DNA from: JBBQXK01 sp052387255
Lineage (GTDB): Bacteria > Pseudomonadota > Alphaproteobacteria > Rhodobacterales > Rhodobacteraceae
Direction of reading: 5' to 3'
DNA length: 64,000 nucleotides
Assembly: GCA_052387255.1 (NCBI GenBank)
Contig: JBQTJI010000036.1
Location: 3,987-67,986 of the forward strand
The position numbers and the translations under genes were made by a program. Below the pieces are notes generated by a model that ran no database searches, was not told the DNA's origin, and saw only the letters and a program-made list of their open reading frames with translations. This document shows positions 42,221-50,236 of the stretch, piece by piece; the first letter of the stretch is position 1, and every line of letters starts with the position of its first letter.

Positions 42221-42445
42221 TTGGACCCCGACCTTTTCCTCGTGATCGGCATCATCATTGCCGTGCTCACCATCCCGTCGCTGATGTCGGCCTTCATCGA
42301 GGGGCGCACACCGCGGGCCGGGGCGGTCCTGGTGCTGATCTCGGGAACCCTGATCGTGCTGGCGCTCAGCGAGCATCCGGGGGGCTATGCGCTGAACGAC
42401 ATTCCGCAGGCGTTCTATCGGGTCGTCGGGCGATACCTGAACTAA
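42221..42445 (+). CDS. small two-helix membrane protein
   Basis: A 74-residue hypothetical protein with two hydrophobic helices (LFLVIGIIIAVLTIPSLMSA and AGAVLVLISGTLIVLAL) and a short cytoplasmic or periplasmic C-terminal tail. It uses a TTG start at 42221 preceded by GGAG; there is no nearby ATG. It lies 33 bases after pyk on the same strand and may be co-transcribed. The family is not recognised. Confidence 0.65.
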   Translation: MDPDLFLVIGIIIAVLTIPSLMSAFIEGRTPRAGAVLVLISGTLIVLALSEHPGGYALNDIPQAFYRVVGRYLN

Positions 42446-42455
42446 TCGGTCCCGA

Positions 42456-43652
42456 TCAGATGACGGTGAAATCCTGCCAGTCGATCAGGACGCCGATCTG
42501 GAACTGCGCGATGACCTCGGCCGGAGCCGTGCCGTTTCCGTCGCTGTCGTAAGACAGCGAGCCTGTGGCGGGATCGAGGATCAGGCGGTCGGACCGATCC
42601 TGCGCCCGCGTGCCGATGCGGAAGGCACTGCCGCTGACCCTTGCGCCGATGTCGGCAAAGACCGCCCCTGACAGGGCCAGATGGTCGGCCGCGCTGTCGA
42701 AATCGGTGATGGTGACGACATTCTGTCCGCTTTCGGGGGCGATCAGGAACTGGAACGTGTCGGGTCCCGTGCCGCCGGTCAGCGTGTCGTGCCCGCCATC
42801 GCCCGACAGCTGGTCGCGTCCCTTGCCACCGTTCAGCACGTCGTCGCCTGCACCGCCGAACAAGGTGTCGTTGCCGCTGCCGCCGCGTAGATCGTCGATG
42901 CCGTCCCCGCCGTACAGGACATCCCCGTCGTCGCCGCCGGACAGCAGGTCCTGTCCCGTCTCGCCGTGAAGGGAGTCCGTGCCGTTCCCGCCGAACAGGC
43001 TGTCGTCATGCGGCCCGGCCCCGGTGGCACCCGCGCCACGTTCGCCCTGCAGCAGGTCGTTGCCATCGCCGCCGTCCAGCCGGTCCGACCCCTCGCCGCC
43101 GGTGATCCGGTCCTGGTCGGCATCGCCGTAGAGCGTGTCGTCGCCGATCCCCGCATCCATCGTGTCGTTGCCTGCGCCGCCGCTGGCGTACTGCGCCGAT
43201 CCGGCAGAGGCCGCGTCGAGAAAGTCGTTGCCCGCATCCAGCCAGGTCTCGCCCTCGCCCTCCGGCGTGCCGACGAACACCAGGTCGTTGCCATCGCCGC
43301 CAAAGATGCGGTCGTAGTCCTGGCTGCCAGTCAGCAGGTCGTTGCCGTCGCCGCCATAGACCCAGTCCTCGCCCAGTCCGCCGATGGTGGTGTCGTCGCC
43401 GGCGTCGCCACGGAGCGTGTCGTTTTCGTCGCGGCCCCAGAGCAGGTCGGCGTCGTCGCCACCATACAGCAGGTCGTTGCCGTAGAGCCCTTCAAGTTCG
43501 TCATTGCCGGTGCCGCCGTAGGCCGTATCGTTGCCTTCCAGCGCGCGGATCGTGTCATTGCCGGGCCCCGCCTGGAAATAGTCGTCGGAGGTGGTGCCGG
43601 TCAGCGAATCGTCGCCATCGGTGCCGGGGGGAAGGGCGGGAAGGTCGGGCAT
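42456..43652 (-). CDS. RTX-type calcium-binding protein
   Basis: A 398-residue protein composed mostly of RTX repeats (residues about 10-300), with many GGxGxDxLxGG units such as GGAGNDTMDAGIGDDTLYGD and GGSGNDTLFGGAGDDVLNGG. The C-terminal 100 residues (GGTGPDTFQFLIAPESGQNV, VTITDFDSAADHLALSG) are the serralysin-type end used by type I secretion. No enzymatic domain is visible. No ribosome-binding site is obvious before ATG 43652. It converges with the small membrane-protein gene, only 10 bases apart. Confidence 0.8.
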   Translation of the reverse strand: MPDLPALPPGTDGDDSLTGTTSDDYFQAGPGNDTIRALEGNDTAYGGTGNDELEGLYGNDLLYGGDDADLLWGRDENDTLRGDAGDDTTIGGLGEDWVYGGDGNDLLTGSQDYDRIFGGDGNDLVFVGTPEGEGETWLDAGNDFLDAASAGSAQYASGGAGNDTMDAGIGDDTLYGDADQDRITGGEGSDRLDGGDGNDLLQGERGAGATGAGPHDDSLFGGNGTDSLHGETGQDLLSGGDDGDVLYGGDGIDDLRGGSGNDTLFGGAGDDVLNGGKGRDQLSGDGGHDTLTGGTGPDTFQFLIAPESGQNVVTITDFDSAADHLALSGAVFADIGARVSGSAFRIGTRAQDRSDRLILDPATGSLSYDSDGNGTAPAEVIAQFQIGVLIDWQDFTVI

Positions 43653-43984
43653 GGTGCGGCCTGCGTGACGGGGGTTCGGATGGGGTCAGACCACTGCCCC
43701 GTAGGTTGGGGGAGGCGGGATCGACGCAACCAAGACACGATCCGGCCCGAAAAGTCAAAGTCCCGCGCCCGGCGGGGGCGGATTGGCGCCGTCGCACGCG
43801 GCCTTGCCACCGGCTGCCGCCGCGACTGGTGCGGTCGTCGGGGCAGCTCGCTTCCCGGACCGTACGGGCAGGATCGCGCGCCTGCTTGCGCCCCGTGGTT
43901 CTTGCGTGTAAGCGACGCGCCTTACCCCTGTGTTGCCGGCCAAAGTGGCATGCCGAGCCGCACCTGAAACGACTGGAGATCGAA
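43653..43984. other. gene-free leader region before rpmI
   Basis: Contains the promoters of the RTX gene (minus) and rpmI (plus). A short inverted repeat GTAAG-N8-CTTAC (43908-43925) lies in the last 80 bases. No gene or classical L20 leader was recognised. Confidence 0.5.
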
Positions 43985-44185
43985 ATGCCCAAGATGAAGA
44001 CCAAATCGGCGGCCAAGAAGCGCTTCAGCTTCACCGCCAGCGGCCGGGCCAAGGCCGGTGTGGCGGGCAAGCGCCACGGCATGATCAAACGCTCGACGAA
44101 ATTCATCCGCGACGCCAGTGGCACCATGCTCCTGTCGCCGCAGGACACGAAGATCGTCAAGAAATACATGCCCTACGACCGGTAA
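43985..44185 (+). CDS. rpmI: 50S ribosomal protein L35
   Basis: Ribosomal protein of 66 residues with the expected MPKMKTKSAAKKRFSFTASG start and many Lys/Arg residues; the ATG follows GGAGATCGAA. It lies in the classic rpmI-rplT pair, 12 bases before rplT, and is therefore co-transcribed with it. Confidence 0.97.
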   Translation: MPKMKTKSAAKKRFSFTASGRAKAGVAGKRHGMIKRSTKFIRDASGTMLLSPQDTKIVKKYMPYDR

Positions 44186-44197
44186 GGAGATACACCC

Positions 44198-44563
44198 ATG
44201 TCCCGCGTCAAATCCGGCGTCGTCACCCACGCCCGCCACCGCAAGGTGATCAAGGCCGCCGCAGGCTACTATGCCGCCCGGTCCACGAACTTCAAGACGG
44301 CGACCCAGGCCGTCGACAAGGCGAACCAGTACGCCACCCGCGACCGCAAGACCCGCAAGCGCAACTTCCGCGCGCTGTGGATCCAGCGGATCAACGCCGC
44401 CGTCCGGCTGTTCGATGCCACCTTCACCTATTCGCGTCTGATCGACGGCCTGACCAAGGCGGGGATCGAGGTCGACCGCAAGGTGCTGGCCGATCTGGCG
44501 GTGCACGAGCCCGAGGCGTTCAACGCCATCGCTGAAAAGGCGCGGGCGGCGGTCGCGGCCTGA
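44198..44563 (+). CDS. rplT: 50S ribosomal protein L20
   Basis: Ribosomal protein L20 (121 residues), needed for early assembly of the large subunit. It has the basic N-terminal extension SRVKSGVVTHARHRKVIKAA and the globular domain with RDRKTRKRNFRALWIQRINA. Length and sequence are normal. It is followed by a strong terminator (44587-44614), which ends the ribosomal transcript. Confidence 0.97.
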   Translation: MSRVKSGVVTHARHRKVIKAAAGYYAARSTNFKTATQAVDKANQYATRDRKTRKRNFRALWIQRINAAVRLFDATFTYSRLIDGLTKAGIEVDRKVLADLAVHEPEAFNAIAEKARAAVAA

Positions 44564-44586
44564 CGCCGAAGCTGCGATGTCTGTCG

Positions 44587-44614
44587 AAGGCCCCGCATCC
44601 GCTGCGGGGCCTTT
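44587..44614 (+). terminator. rho-independent terminator after rplT
   Basis: Perfect 10-bp stem AAGGCCCCGC/GCGGGGCCTT with a 7-base loop (44587-44613), then TTTG. It lies 24 bases after the rplT stop. It also overlaps the earliest possible start of the next gene, which argues that translation of that gene starts later. Confidence 0.9.
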
Positions 44615-44639
44615 GTCATTCCAGGCGACCCGCCGGGTC

Positions 44640-44966
44640 ATGATCCGCGCCCTGTTCCTGTGCGGCAAGGCGCGGATGCGCAGCCCGACCGCCGCCGCCG
44701 TCGCGGCGGACTGGCCCGGCGTCGAGACCGACTTTGCCGGGCTCAGCCACGATGCCGACGAAAGGGTCAGCATAGAGCAGGTGCTGTGGGCCGACGTGAT
44801 CCTGGTGATGGAAGCGCGGCAGGCAAGGCGACTGCGGTCGCTGTTTCCGGCGGCGCTGCGGGGCAAGCGGGTGGTCGTGCTCGACATCCCGGACCGTTTC
44901 GGGTTCATGGACCCCGATCTTGTGGCGCTTGTCTCGCCGCGTCTGCGGGCAGCCCTGCGGCCCTGA
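44640..44966 (+). CDS. low-molecular-weight protein tyrosine phosphatase-like protein
   Basis: A 108-residue protein with the LMW-PTP signature loop near its N-terminus: FLCGKARMRSPTAA, in which CGKARMR fits C-x5-R-S. The later WADVILVMEARQARRLRSLF fits the family, but it is shorter than a full enzyme and the usual Asp-Pro (DPY) loop is only weakly recognisable (IPDRFGFMDPDLV). I chose ATG 44640 because the frame's earlier ATG (44577) would run through the rplT terminator. Its end overlaps the converging tetR by 62 bases. Confidence 0.65.
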   Translation: MIRALFLCGKARMRSPTAAAVAADWPGVETDFAGLSHDADERVSIEQVLWADVILVMEARQARRLRSLFPAALRGKRVVVLDIPDRFGFMDPDLVALVSPRLRAALRP

Positions 44967-45543
44967 GACCGCCGATCAGGCGGGCCAATGCCGTATCCCA
45001 GCCCGCAGGGTCGCCCCCCGCCGCCAGTGCCAGGGCCGCCCGGTCATAGGCCGCCGACAGCGCCTGGGCCAACGGGGCGACGGGCCCCTTCGGCATCGCG
45101 CCCGCCGCCATCGCCGCCGACAGCCCTTCCTCAAGCGTGACCGCGCCGGACCCTGCGTCGATCTCGGCCATCCGGTCATGCCCCAGCACCGAGGGCGCAT
45201 CGACCAGCATCAGCCGCACCCGCCCCGGTGCCGCCAGCGCCGCCAGAAACGCTCGTCCGCCCCGGATCAGTGCCTCGATGGGGTCGGCCCTGGCTAAGTC
45301 CGCCGTGCGGATCGCATCGCTGATGGCCTGCGCCTCGGCCCGGATCACGGCGGCGAAAAGGTCGGTCTTGTCGGCGAAGTGGTGATACAGCGCGCCGCGC
45401 GTGACACCTGCCGCCGCGACGATCTCGGGCGTGCCGGTGTCGGCAAATCCCTTTGACACGAACAGGGCGCGGGCGGCGGCGATCAGCGCTGCGCGCGTGG
45501 CATCGGTGCGTTCGGCCTGGGTTCGGGGTTTCACCTCTTGCAT
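44905..45543 (-). CDS. TetR-family regulator
   Basis: A 212-residue TetR-type repressor. The DNA-binding domain is residues 12-60: AALIAAARALFVSKGFADTG then the recognition helix VTRGALYHHFADKTDL. The C-terminal ligand domain is unlike known members. It is divergent from the VOC gene and its start overlaps a palindromic operator (45544-45560), so it probably controls itself and that gene. The 3' end overlaps the converging phosphatase-like gene by 62 bases. Confidence 0.85.
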   Translation of the reverse strand: MQEVKPRTQAERTDATRAALIAAARALFVSKGFADTGTPEIVAAAGVTRGALYHHFADKTDLFAAVIRAEAQAISDAIRTADLARADPIEALIRGGRAFLAALAAPGRVRLMLVDAPSVLGHDRMAEIDAGSGAVTLEEGLSAAMAAGAMPKGPVAPLAQALSAAYDRAALALAAGGDPAGWDTALARLIGGLRAAGLPADAARQAPQDRGP

Positions 45544-45560
45544 ACATACATCCTGTATGT
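45544..45560. promoter_or_regulatory. palindromic TetR-type operator
   Basis: ACATACATCCTGTATGT is a perfect 7+3+7 inverted repeat directly upstream of the tetR start (45543). A second, shorter palindrome TACAT-GCCGA-ATGTA lies about 10 bases downstream of it (45569-45583). The pair lies between divergent tetR and VOC genes, where an operator would be expected. Confidence 0.7.
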
Positions 45561-45608
45561 TAAATACCTACATGCCGAATGTATCTCGACTCGCGACAGG
45601 AGGAAACC

Positions 45609-46031
45609 ATGAAAACCACAAGCTGCTATCCCGTCATCATGACCGGCGACGTTGGCGGTACCTCGGCCTTCTGGCAGCGCCACTTCGGGTTTCGCCCGCT
45701 GTACGAGGCGGACTGGTACGTGCACCTGCAAGGCGACGACCCAACGGTCAACCTCGCCATCCTGAAGGCCGACCATCCCACGGTGCCTGTCGCGGCACAG
45801 GCACCGGTGGCGGACGTGATCCTGAACTTCGAAGTCGAGGATGTGGACGCCGAACACGCCCGCCTTGTTGCTGCGGGCCTGCCGATCCTCACGCCCCTGC
45901 GCGACGAGGATTTCGGCCAGCGCCATTTCATCACCGCCGACCCCAATGGCGTGCTGATCGACATTATCCGCCCGATCCCGCCCTCGGCCGAAGAGGCGGC
46001 CCTGTACGACCCTCGGGCGCTGCCCGTCTGA
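45609..46031 (+). CDS. VOC-family protein controlled by the adjacent TetR
   Basis: A 140-residue glyoxalase/bleomycin-resistance-type protein. The pattern SCYPVIMTGDVGGTSAFWQR begins the first module and the second module has VADVILNFEVEDVDAEHARL, with HFITADPNGVLIDII near the end giving the metal-region residues. I chose ATG 45609, preceded by GGAGG at 6 bases. It is transcribed away from tetR, so a ligand-responsive detoxification enzyme is plausible; the substrate is unknown. Confidence 0.78.
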   Translation: MKTTSCYPVIMTGDVGGTSAFWQRHFGFRPLYEADWYVHLQGDDPTVNLAILKADHPTVPVAAQAPVADVILNFEVEDVDAEHARLVAAGLPILTPLRDEDFGQRHFITADPNGVLIDIIRPIPPSAEEAALYDPRALPV

Positions 46032-46088
46032 CCCTTGCGCGCAAGGCCGGTCCCGGCTAGCACCTGCGCCAATTGCAGGAGGCTGGCC

Positions 46089-47171
46089 ATGGACGGGCTC
46101 GACACGCTGAAATCGCGCTATCTGGGCACCATTGCCGCCGCCGACAGCGAGGCGGCGCTCGAAGAGGTGCGGCTGGCGGCTCTGGGCAAGAAGGGCGAAA
46201 TTTCGGCCCTGATGTCGACCCTGGGCAAGATGGACCCCGAGGCACGCAAGGCGGCAGGTGCCGCCCTGAATGCGCTGAAGGACGAGATCGATGCTGGGTT
46301 GCGCGCCAAGAAGGTGGCGCTTGGCGATGCCGCGCTGGACGAACGTCTGCGGTCCGAATGGCTGGACGTGACCCTGCCCGCCCGCCACCGGCGGGTGGGG
46401 ACCATCCATCCTGTCAGCCAGGTGATGGACGAGCTGACCGCGATCTTTGCCGACATGGGGTTCTCGGTGGCCGAAGGGCCGCAGGTCGAAAGCGACTGGT
46501 ACAATTTCGACGCCCTGAACATCCCGCCCGAGCATCCCGCGCGGCAGGAACACGACACCTTCTTCATGCACCGCGCACCGGGCGACAACCGCCCGCCCCA
46601 TGTGCTGCGCACCCATACCTCGCCGGTGCAGATCCGGGCGTTGATGGAACATGGCGCACCGATCCGGGTGATCGCACCCGGTCGCGTGTACCGCATGGAC
46701 ATGGACCAGACGCATACACCCATGTTCCACCAGGTCGAGGGGCTGGCCATCGACCGGGATATATCCATGGCCAACCTGAAGTGGTGCCTCGAGGAATTCT
46801 GCCGGGCGTTCTTCGAGGTGCCCTCGGTGGAACTGCGCTTCCGCGCGTCGCATTTCCCCTTCACCGAACCTTCGGCCGAGGTCGACATCCGCTATTCGAA
46901 CGTCGGCGGCCAGTTGAAGCTGGGCGAGGGCGACAAGTGGATGGAGATCCTCGGGTCGGGCATGGTGCACCCCAAGGTGCTGTCGGCGGCGGGGGTGGAC
47001 CCCGAGCAATGGCAGGGCTTCGCCTTCGGCATGGGCATCGACCGGATCGCGATGCTGAAGTACGGCATCCCGGATTTGAGGGCGTTCTTCGAGAGCGACC
47101 TGCGGTGGCTGCGGCACTATGGGTTCAGCGCGCTGGATGTGCCGGATCTGGCGGGGGGGTTGACTGGGTGA
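46089..47171 (+). CDS. pheS: phenylalanyl-tRNA synthetase alpha subunit
   Basis: Catalytic subunit of PheRS (360 residues), charging tRNA-Phe. It has the N-terminal coiled coil (about 1-85), motif 2 HTPMFHQVEGLAID, and motif 3 GFAFGMGIDRIAMLKYGIPD. The ATG at 46089 follows AGGAGG. The usual partner gene pheT is not downstream; instead the next gene is on the opposite strand, 69 bases away. It should therefore be elsewhere in the genome. Confidence 0.96.
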   Translation: MDGLDTLKSRYLGTIAAADSEAALEEVRLAALGKKGEISALMSTLGKMDPEARKAAGAALNALKDEIDAGLRAKKVALGDAALDERLRSEWLDVTLPARHRRVGTIHPVSQVMDELTAIFADMGFSVAEGPQVESDWYNFDALNIPPEHPARQEHDTFFMHRAPGDNRPPHVLRTHTSPVQIRALMEHGAPIRVIAPGRVYRMDMDQTHTPMFHQVEGLAIDRDISMANLKWCLEEFCRAFFEVPSVELRFRASHFPFTEPSAEVDIRYSNVGGQLKLGEGDKWMEILGSGMVHPKVLSAAGVDPEQWQGFAFGMGIDRIAMLKYGIPDLRAFFESDLRWLRHYGFSALDVPDLAGGLTG

Positions 47172-47239
47172 TCCGGCTTCGCGCATAGCCTGACTGCTGT
47201 GGTGGTGGCGGGCCGCATCCCGCCACCACCCTGATCCCA

Positions 47240-49369
47240 TCAGAACACGAAGTTGTCGATGTCGTTCATCACCGCAACGGTCGTGTCCGCGACGAAGATC
47301 GTGTTCTGCTGAAAGACGATGCGGACATCCGAGCCGACCTGCTGGAATGCGAGTTCCGAAATGTCATTGGCCGCCAGTAGTTCGATGGTGTCCAAGCCTT
47401 GCTGGAAGTCCCCGATCCGGTCGATGCCTTCGTTGGGATTGAAGACGAACACATCACGCCCCGCGCCGCCGAACAGAAGGTCGCTCTGCCGCCCGCCGAT
47501 CAGCCGGTCGTTGCCGTCCAGCCCGTTCAGCGTGTCGTTCCCGACGTTGCCGATCAGGACGTTGCGGAAATTGTCGCCGGTCAGGCTGTCGCTGCCGCCC
47601 GAGCCGGTCAGGTTCTCGACACTGATCGCCGCGACATAGCCGGTTCCGACGGCATTGGGGTCACCGCCGGGTGCGCCGGGGTTCTGCCAGTCGGAGACAT
47701 TGAGCGAGAACGTCACGCCGGTGTCGAAGCCGGTGAAGGCCAGCGTGTCGATGCCCGCATCGCCCTGGATTTCGACACCAAAGTTCGGGTTGAAGGCTGC
47801 CACGTTGATCGTGTCATTGCCATCGCCCAGCACCACGAAGCGTGCCCCGCCGGCACCGAGCGCGACAATGTCGCCACCCCCGCCCGCGTCGACGAAATCG
47901 ACGCGGCCGGCGGCTGCGTTGATGCGGTCGTTGCCGCCGCTGGTGACCACCGTCAGCGCACCGCCCGATCCTATGGTGATGGTATCCGCGTCGTTCTGGG
48001 TGTTGATGTAATCGACAAAGCCCGTGGTCGTGGTGACGATGTTTCGCCCGCCGCCGACCTGTATGGCACCCGTGCCCCCGCTGCCGATGATGATGGCGTC
48101 GCGCCCGTCATAGGCGGTGATCGCGGAGGTCCACTCGTCGCCAGTGACGACGCGGTTGTCGCCGTCGCTGACGTTGATCCAGTTGATCCGGCCACTGGTT
48201 ATGGTGACGCGGTCGTTGCCCTCGAAGGTCGTCAACTGGTCGATGCCGCCGCCGTTGACGATGACGGTGTTGGCACCGCTGCCGAGTGCGGCCTGCTGCA
48301 CGTCGCCGCCGTTCAGCGTCAGGCGGTCCGCCCCTTCGTTCACCCGAATGCTGCCGACAAAAGCCCCGTTGCCAAGGGTGATCACGTTGTTGCCACCGCC
48401 GAGGTACAACTGGTCGATCTGACCCTGGTTGACGCTGACCGTGTCATTGCCGCTGAAAGCCGTCACGGCCCAGGTCCACTCGCCGTCCAGCGTAAAGAGG
48501 TTGTTGCCGCTGCCCAGCATCAGCGAGTCGACGCGTCCCGTGACAGTCACCGTGTCGTCGTTGTCACCGGTTAGAACCTGCTCGGCGCCACCCGCAACCG
48601 TAATGATATCGATGCCGTTGGAGAAGCCGATGCTGCGCACAAAGGCATCCGCACCGACCGTCACTGTATTGGTGCCGCCATTAGACGTGATCGCACCGTA
48701 GAATCCGCCGGTCAGGTTGACGTGGCTGACGCCGGACCCGAGGCTGAGTTCGTCGCCACCCGAAACGAAGGTGAAGTTGTTGACGTTGCCGTCGCTTCTG
48801 ATCGCGCCGAAGTTGCCGCCGTTGTTGATGGTGTTGGTCGATCCTTCCAGGAACGCGAGCGCGCCGATGTATCCGGCACCGCCGTTGATGGTGTTGTCGC
48901 TTTCCCGGTCGCCACTGCCCAGCCGCATGGCACTCACCTCGCCCGAGCCCATGTTGATGACGTTCAGCCGCCCGTCAGAGGCCATGTAGTTCAGCCGCTG
49001 GGTGCCCAGTGTCAGGTTCAGCGTCCGGTCATCGAACACTTCCAGAAAGCGCACGCGCGTGTCGAACAGGGTGATCACGGCGTCGCCCTGACCGCTGATC
49101 TGAAGCCTTTCGATCCGGCGAAAGACTCCGTCGTTCGCGTCCGTCAGGTTGATGTCGTAGTCGAAGGGACCGTCGTTGAACAGGTTCAGATACCGGATGC
49201 GCCAGGCACCGCCTGCCAGGTCGGCATTCAGCGTGTTGTCCTCGGCGGGATCCTGGCCGGGATCGATTCCGACCGAAATGTAGTTGATGTTCGCGTCCGA
49301 CCAGTTGCCCGTCGATCCGAAGGCGTTGAAGGATGTGATGCCGTCGAGCGTGATGTTCTGCGTGGCCAT
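47240..49369 (-). CDS. secreted RTX-like protein with 19-20-residue tandem repeats
   Basis: A 709-residue protein with three parts: an N-terminal beta-rich region (1-130), a long array of degenerate 18-20-residue units (about 170-530) of the form LGSGNNLFTLDGEWTWAVTA / FSGNDTVSVNQGQIDQLY, with a G-x-N/D turn and alternate hydrophobic residues, and a short C-terminal RTX/serralysin-type end (DTLNGLDGNDRLIGG, then VFVFNPNEGIDRIGDFQQG). The array suggests a beta-helix rather than a normal beta-roll. The ATG at 49369 follows AGGAGG. It converges with pheS. Confidence 0.72.
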   Translation of the reverse strand: MATQNITLDGITSFNAFGSTGNWSDANINYISVGIDPGQDPAEDNTLNADLAGGAWRIRYLNLFNDGPFDYDINLTDANDGVFRRIERLQISGQGDAVITLFDTRVRFLEVFDDRTLNLTLGTQRLNYMASDGRLNVINMGSGEVSAMRLGSGDRESDNTINGGAGYIGALAFLEGSTNTINNGGNFGAIRSDGNVNNFTFVSGGDELSLGSGVSHVNLTGGFYGAITSNGGTNTVTVGADAFVRSIGFSNGIDIITVAGGAEQVLTGDNDDTVTVTGRVDSLMLGSGNNLFTLDGEWTWAVTAFSGNDTVSVNQGQIDQLYLGGGNNVITLGNGAFVGSIRVNEGADRLTLNGGDVQQAALGSGANTVIVNGGGIDQLTTFEGNDRVTITSGRINWINVSDGDNRVVTGDEWTSAITAYDGRDAIIIGSGGTGAIQVGGGRNIVTTTTGFVDYINTQNDADTITIGSGGALTVVTSGGNDRINAAAGRVDFVDAGGGGDIVALGAGGARFVVLGDGNDTINVAAFNPNFGVEIQGDAGIDTLAFTGFDTGVTFSLNVSDWQNPGAPGGDPNAVGTGYVAAISVENLTGSGGSDSLTGDNFRNVLIGNVGNDTLNGLDGNDRLIGGRQSDLLFGGAGRDVFVFNPNEGIDRIGDFQQGLDTIELLAANDISELAFQQVGSDVRIVFQQNTIFVADTTVAVMNDIDNFVF

Positions 49370-49488
49370 GGAAGTCCTCCTGTTGCGATTCGGTCCTGTG
49401 GCGATGGTTGTCCAGAATCGCGGATCAAAGAACAGTTTTGACCAAGGCCTTCAGATTTTGCGCAGAATTCACGGAAGCGGCAGGGGGC

Positions 49489-49517
49489 TTGCAACCGCCA
49501 GTCGTTGCCGCTATGAC
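49489..49517 (+). promoter_or_regulatory. candidate promoter of the rimP-nusA-infB operon
   Basis: TTGCAA (49489-49494) and TATGAC (49512-49517) with a 17-base spacer, about 105 bases before the rimP start. The terminator-like hairpin at 49569-49592 lies between this promoter and rimP. Confidence 0.45.
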
Positions 49518-49568
49518 CAACCTCGACAGCGTCTCCGGCCTCCACCCCCGGCGACACCGAACCGAAGG

Positions 49569-49592
49569 AACGGGCCGCTGCGGCCCGTTTTG
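49569..49592 (+). terminator. hairpin in the rimP leader, possible attenuator
   Basis: A 9-bp stem AACGGGCCG/CGGCCCGTT with a CTG loop, then TTTTGCATTTTT. It lies only 30 bases before rimP and after the candidate promoter, so it may attenuate the operon rather than end an upstream gene, as no plus-strand gene lies just upstream. Confidence 0.6.
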
Positions 49593-49621
49593 CATTTTTG
49601 CTGCCCCTTTCTGGAACACCC

Positions 49622-50224
49622 ATGTCCGACCTGATCGCCAAGACCGCCATCGACCGCCGCCTGGCCGACATTGTCGGGCCGGTGATCGAGGGGCTGGGGT
49701 TCGAGCTGGTGCGGATCCGGTTGATGGGGGGCAAGACGCGGACCTTGCAGATCATGGCGGACCGGCCCGATGGCGGGATCGGGGTGGACGAATGCGGAGA
49801 CATCAGCATCGCGGTGTCCGCCGTGCTGGATGTCGAGGATCCGGTCGAGGACAATTATATCCTTGAGGTGTCGTCGCCCGGCATCGACCGTCCGCTGACG
49901 CGGCTCAAGGACTTCGATGCCTGGAAGGGCTGGGAAGCGCGGATCGAGACGACCGAACTGATCGACGGGCGGCGGCGGTTCAAGGGCACGCTGGCGGGGA
50001 CCGAGGGCGAGGAAGTGCTGATCGACCTGGAGGAGGGCACCGGGACGGTGACCATCGGGTTGCGGTTCGACTGGCTGTCGGACGCGAAACTGATCCTGAC
50101 TGAAGAACTGATCGCCGAAATGCTGCGCCAGAAGAAAGTCGCCGAACCCGAACCCGGACAGTTCGACGAGATCGACGAAACCGAGGACGGCGACGAGACC
50201 GAAGCCGAACCGACCAAACACTAA
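49622..50224 (+). CDS. rimP: ribosome maturation factor
   Basis: RimP (200 residues), required for 30S assembly. It shows the N-terminal RimP domain with GFELVRIRLMGGKTRTLQIM and the VSSPGIDRPL motif, then the SH3-like C-terminal domain. The C-terminal 35 residues are acidic (DEIDETEDGDETEAEP), a common alphaproteobacterial tail. I chose ATG 49622, where family alignment expects it, rather than a start 8 residues earlier. It begins the rimP-nusA-ylxR-infB operon. Confidence 0.95.
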   Translation: MSDLIAKTAIDRRLADIVGPVIEGLGFELVRIRLMGGKTRTLQIMADRPDGGIGVDECGDISIAVSAVLDVEDPVEDNYILEVSSPGIDRPLTRLKDFDAWKGWEARIETTELIDGRRRFKGTLAGTEGEEVLIDLEEGTGTVTIGLRFDWLSDAKLILTEELIAEMLRQKKVAEPEPGQFDEIDETEDGDETEAEPTKH

Positions 50225-50236
50225 GGGGAGCGACCG

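Noticed and set aside
38534..43652. CRISPR array or tandem DNA repeat
   Set aside because: The repetition comes from RTX protein repeats in coding frames; there are no regular spacers.
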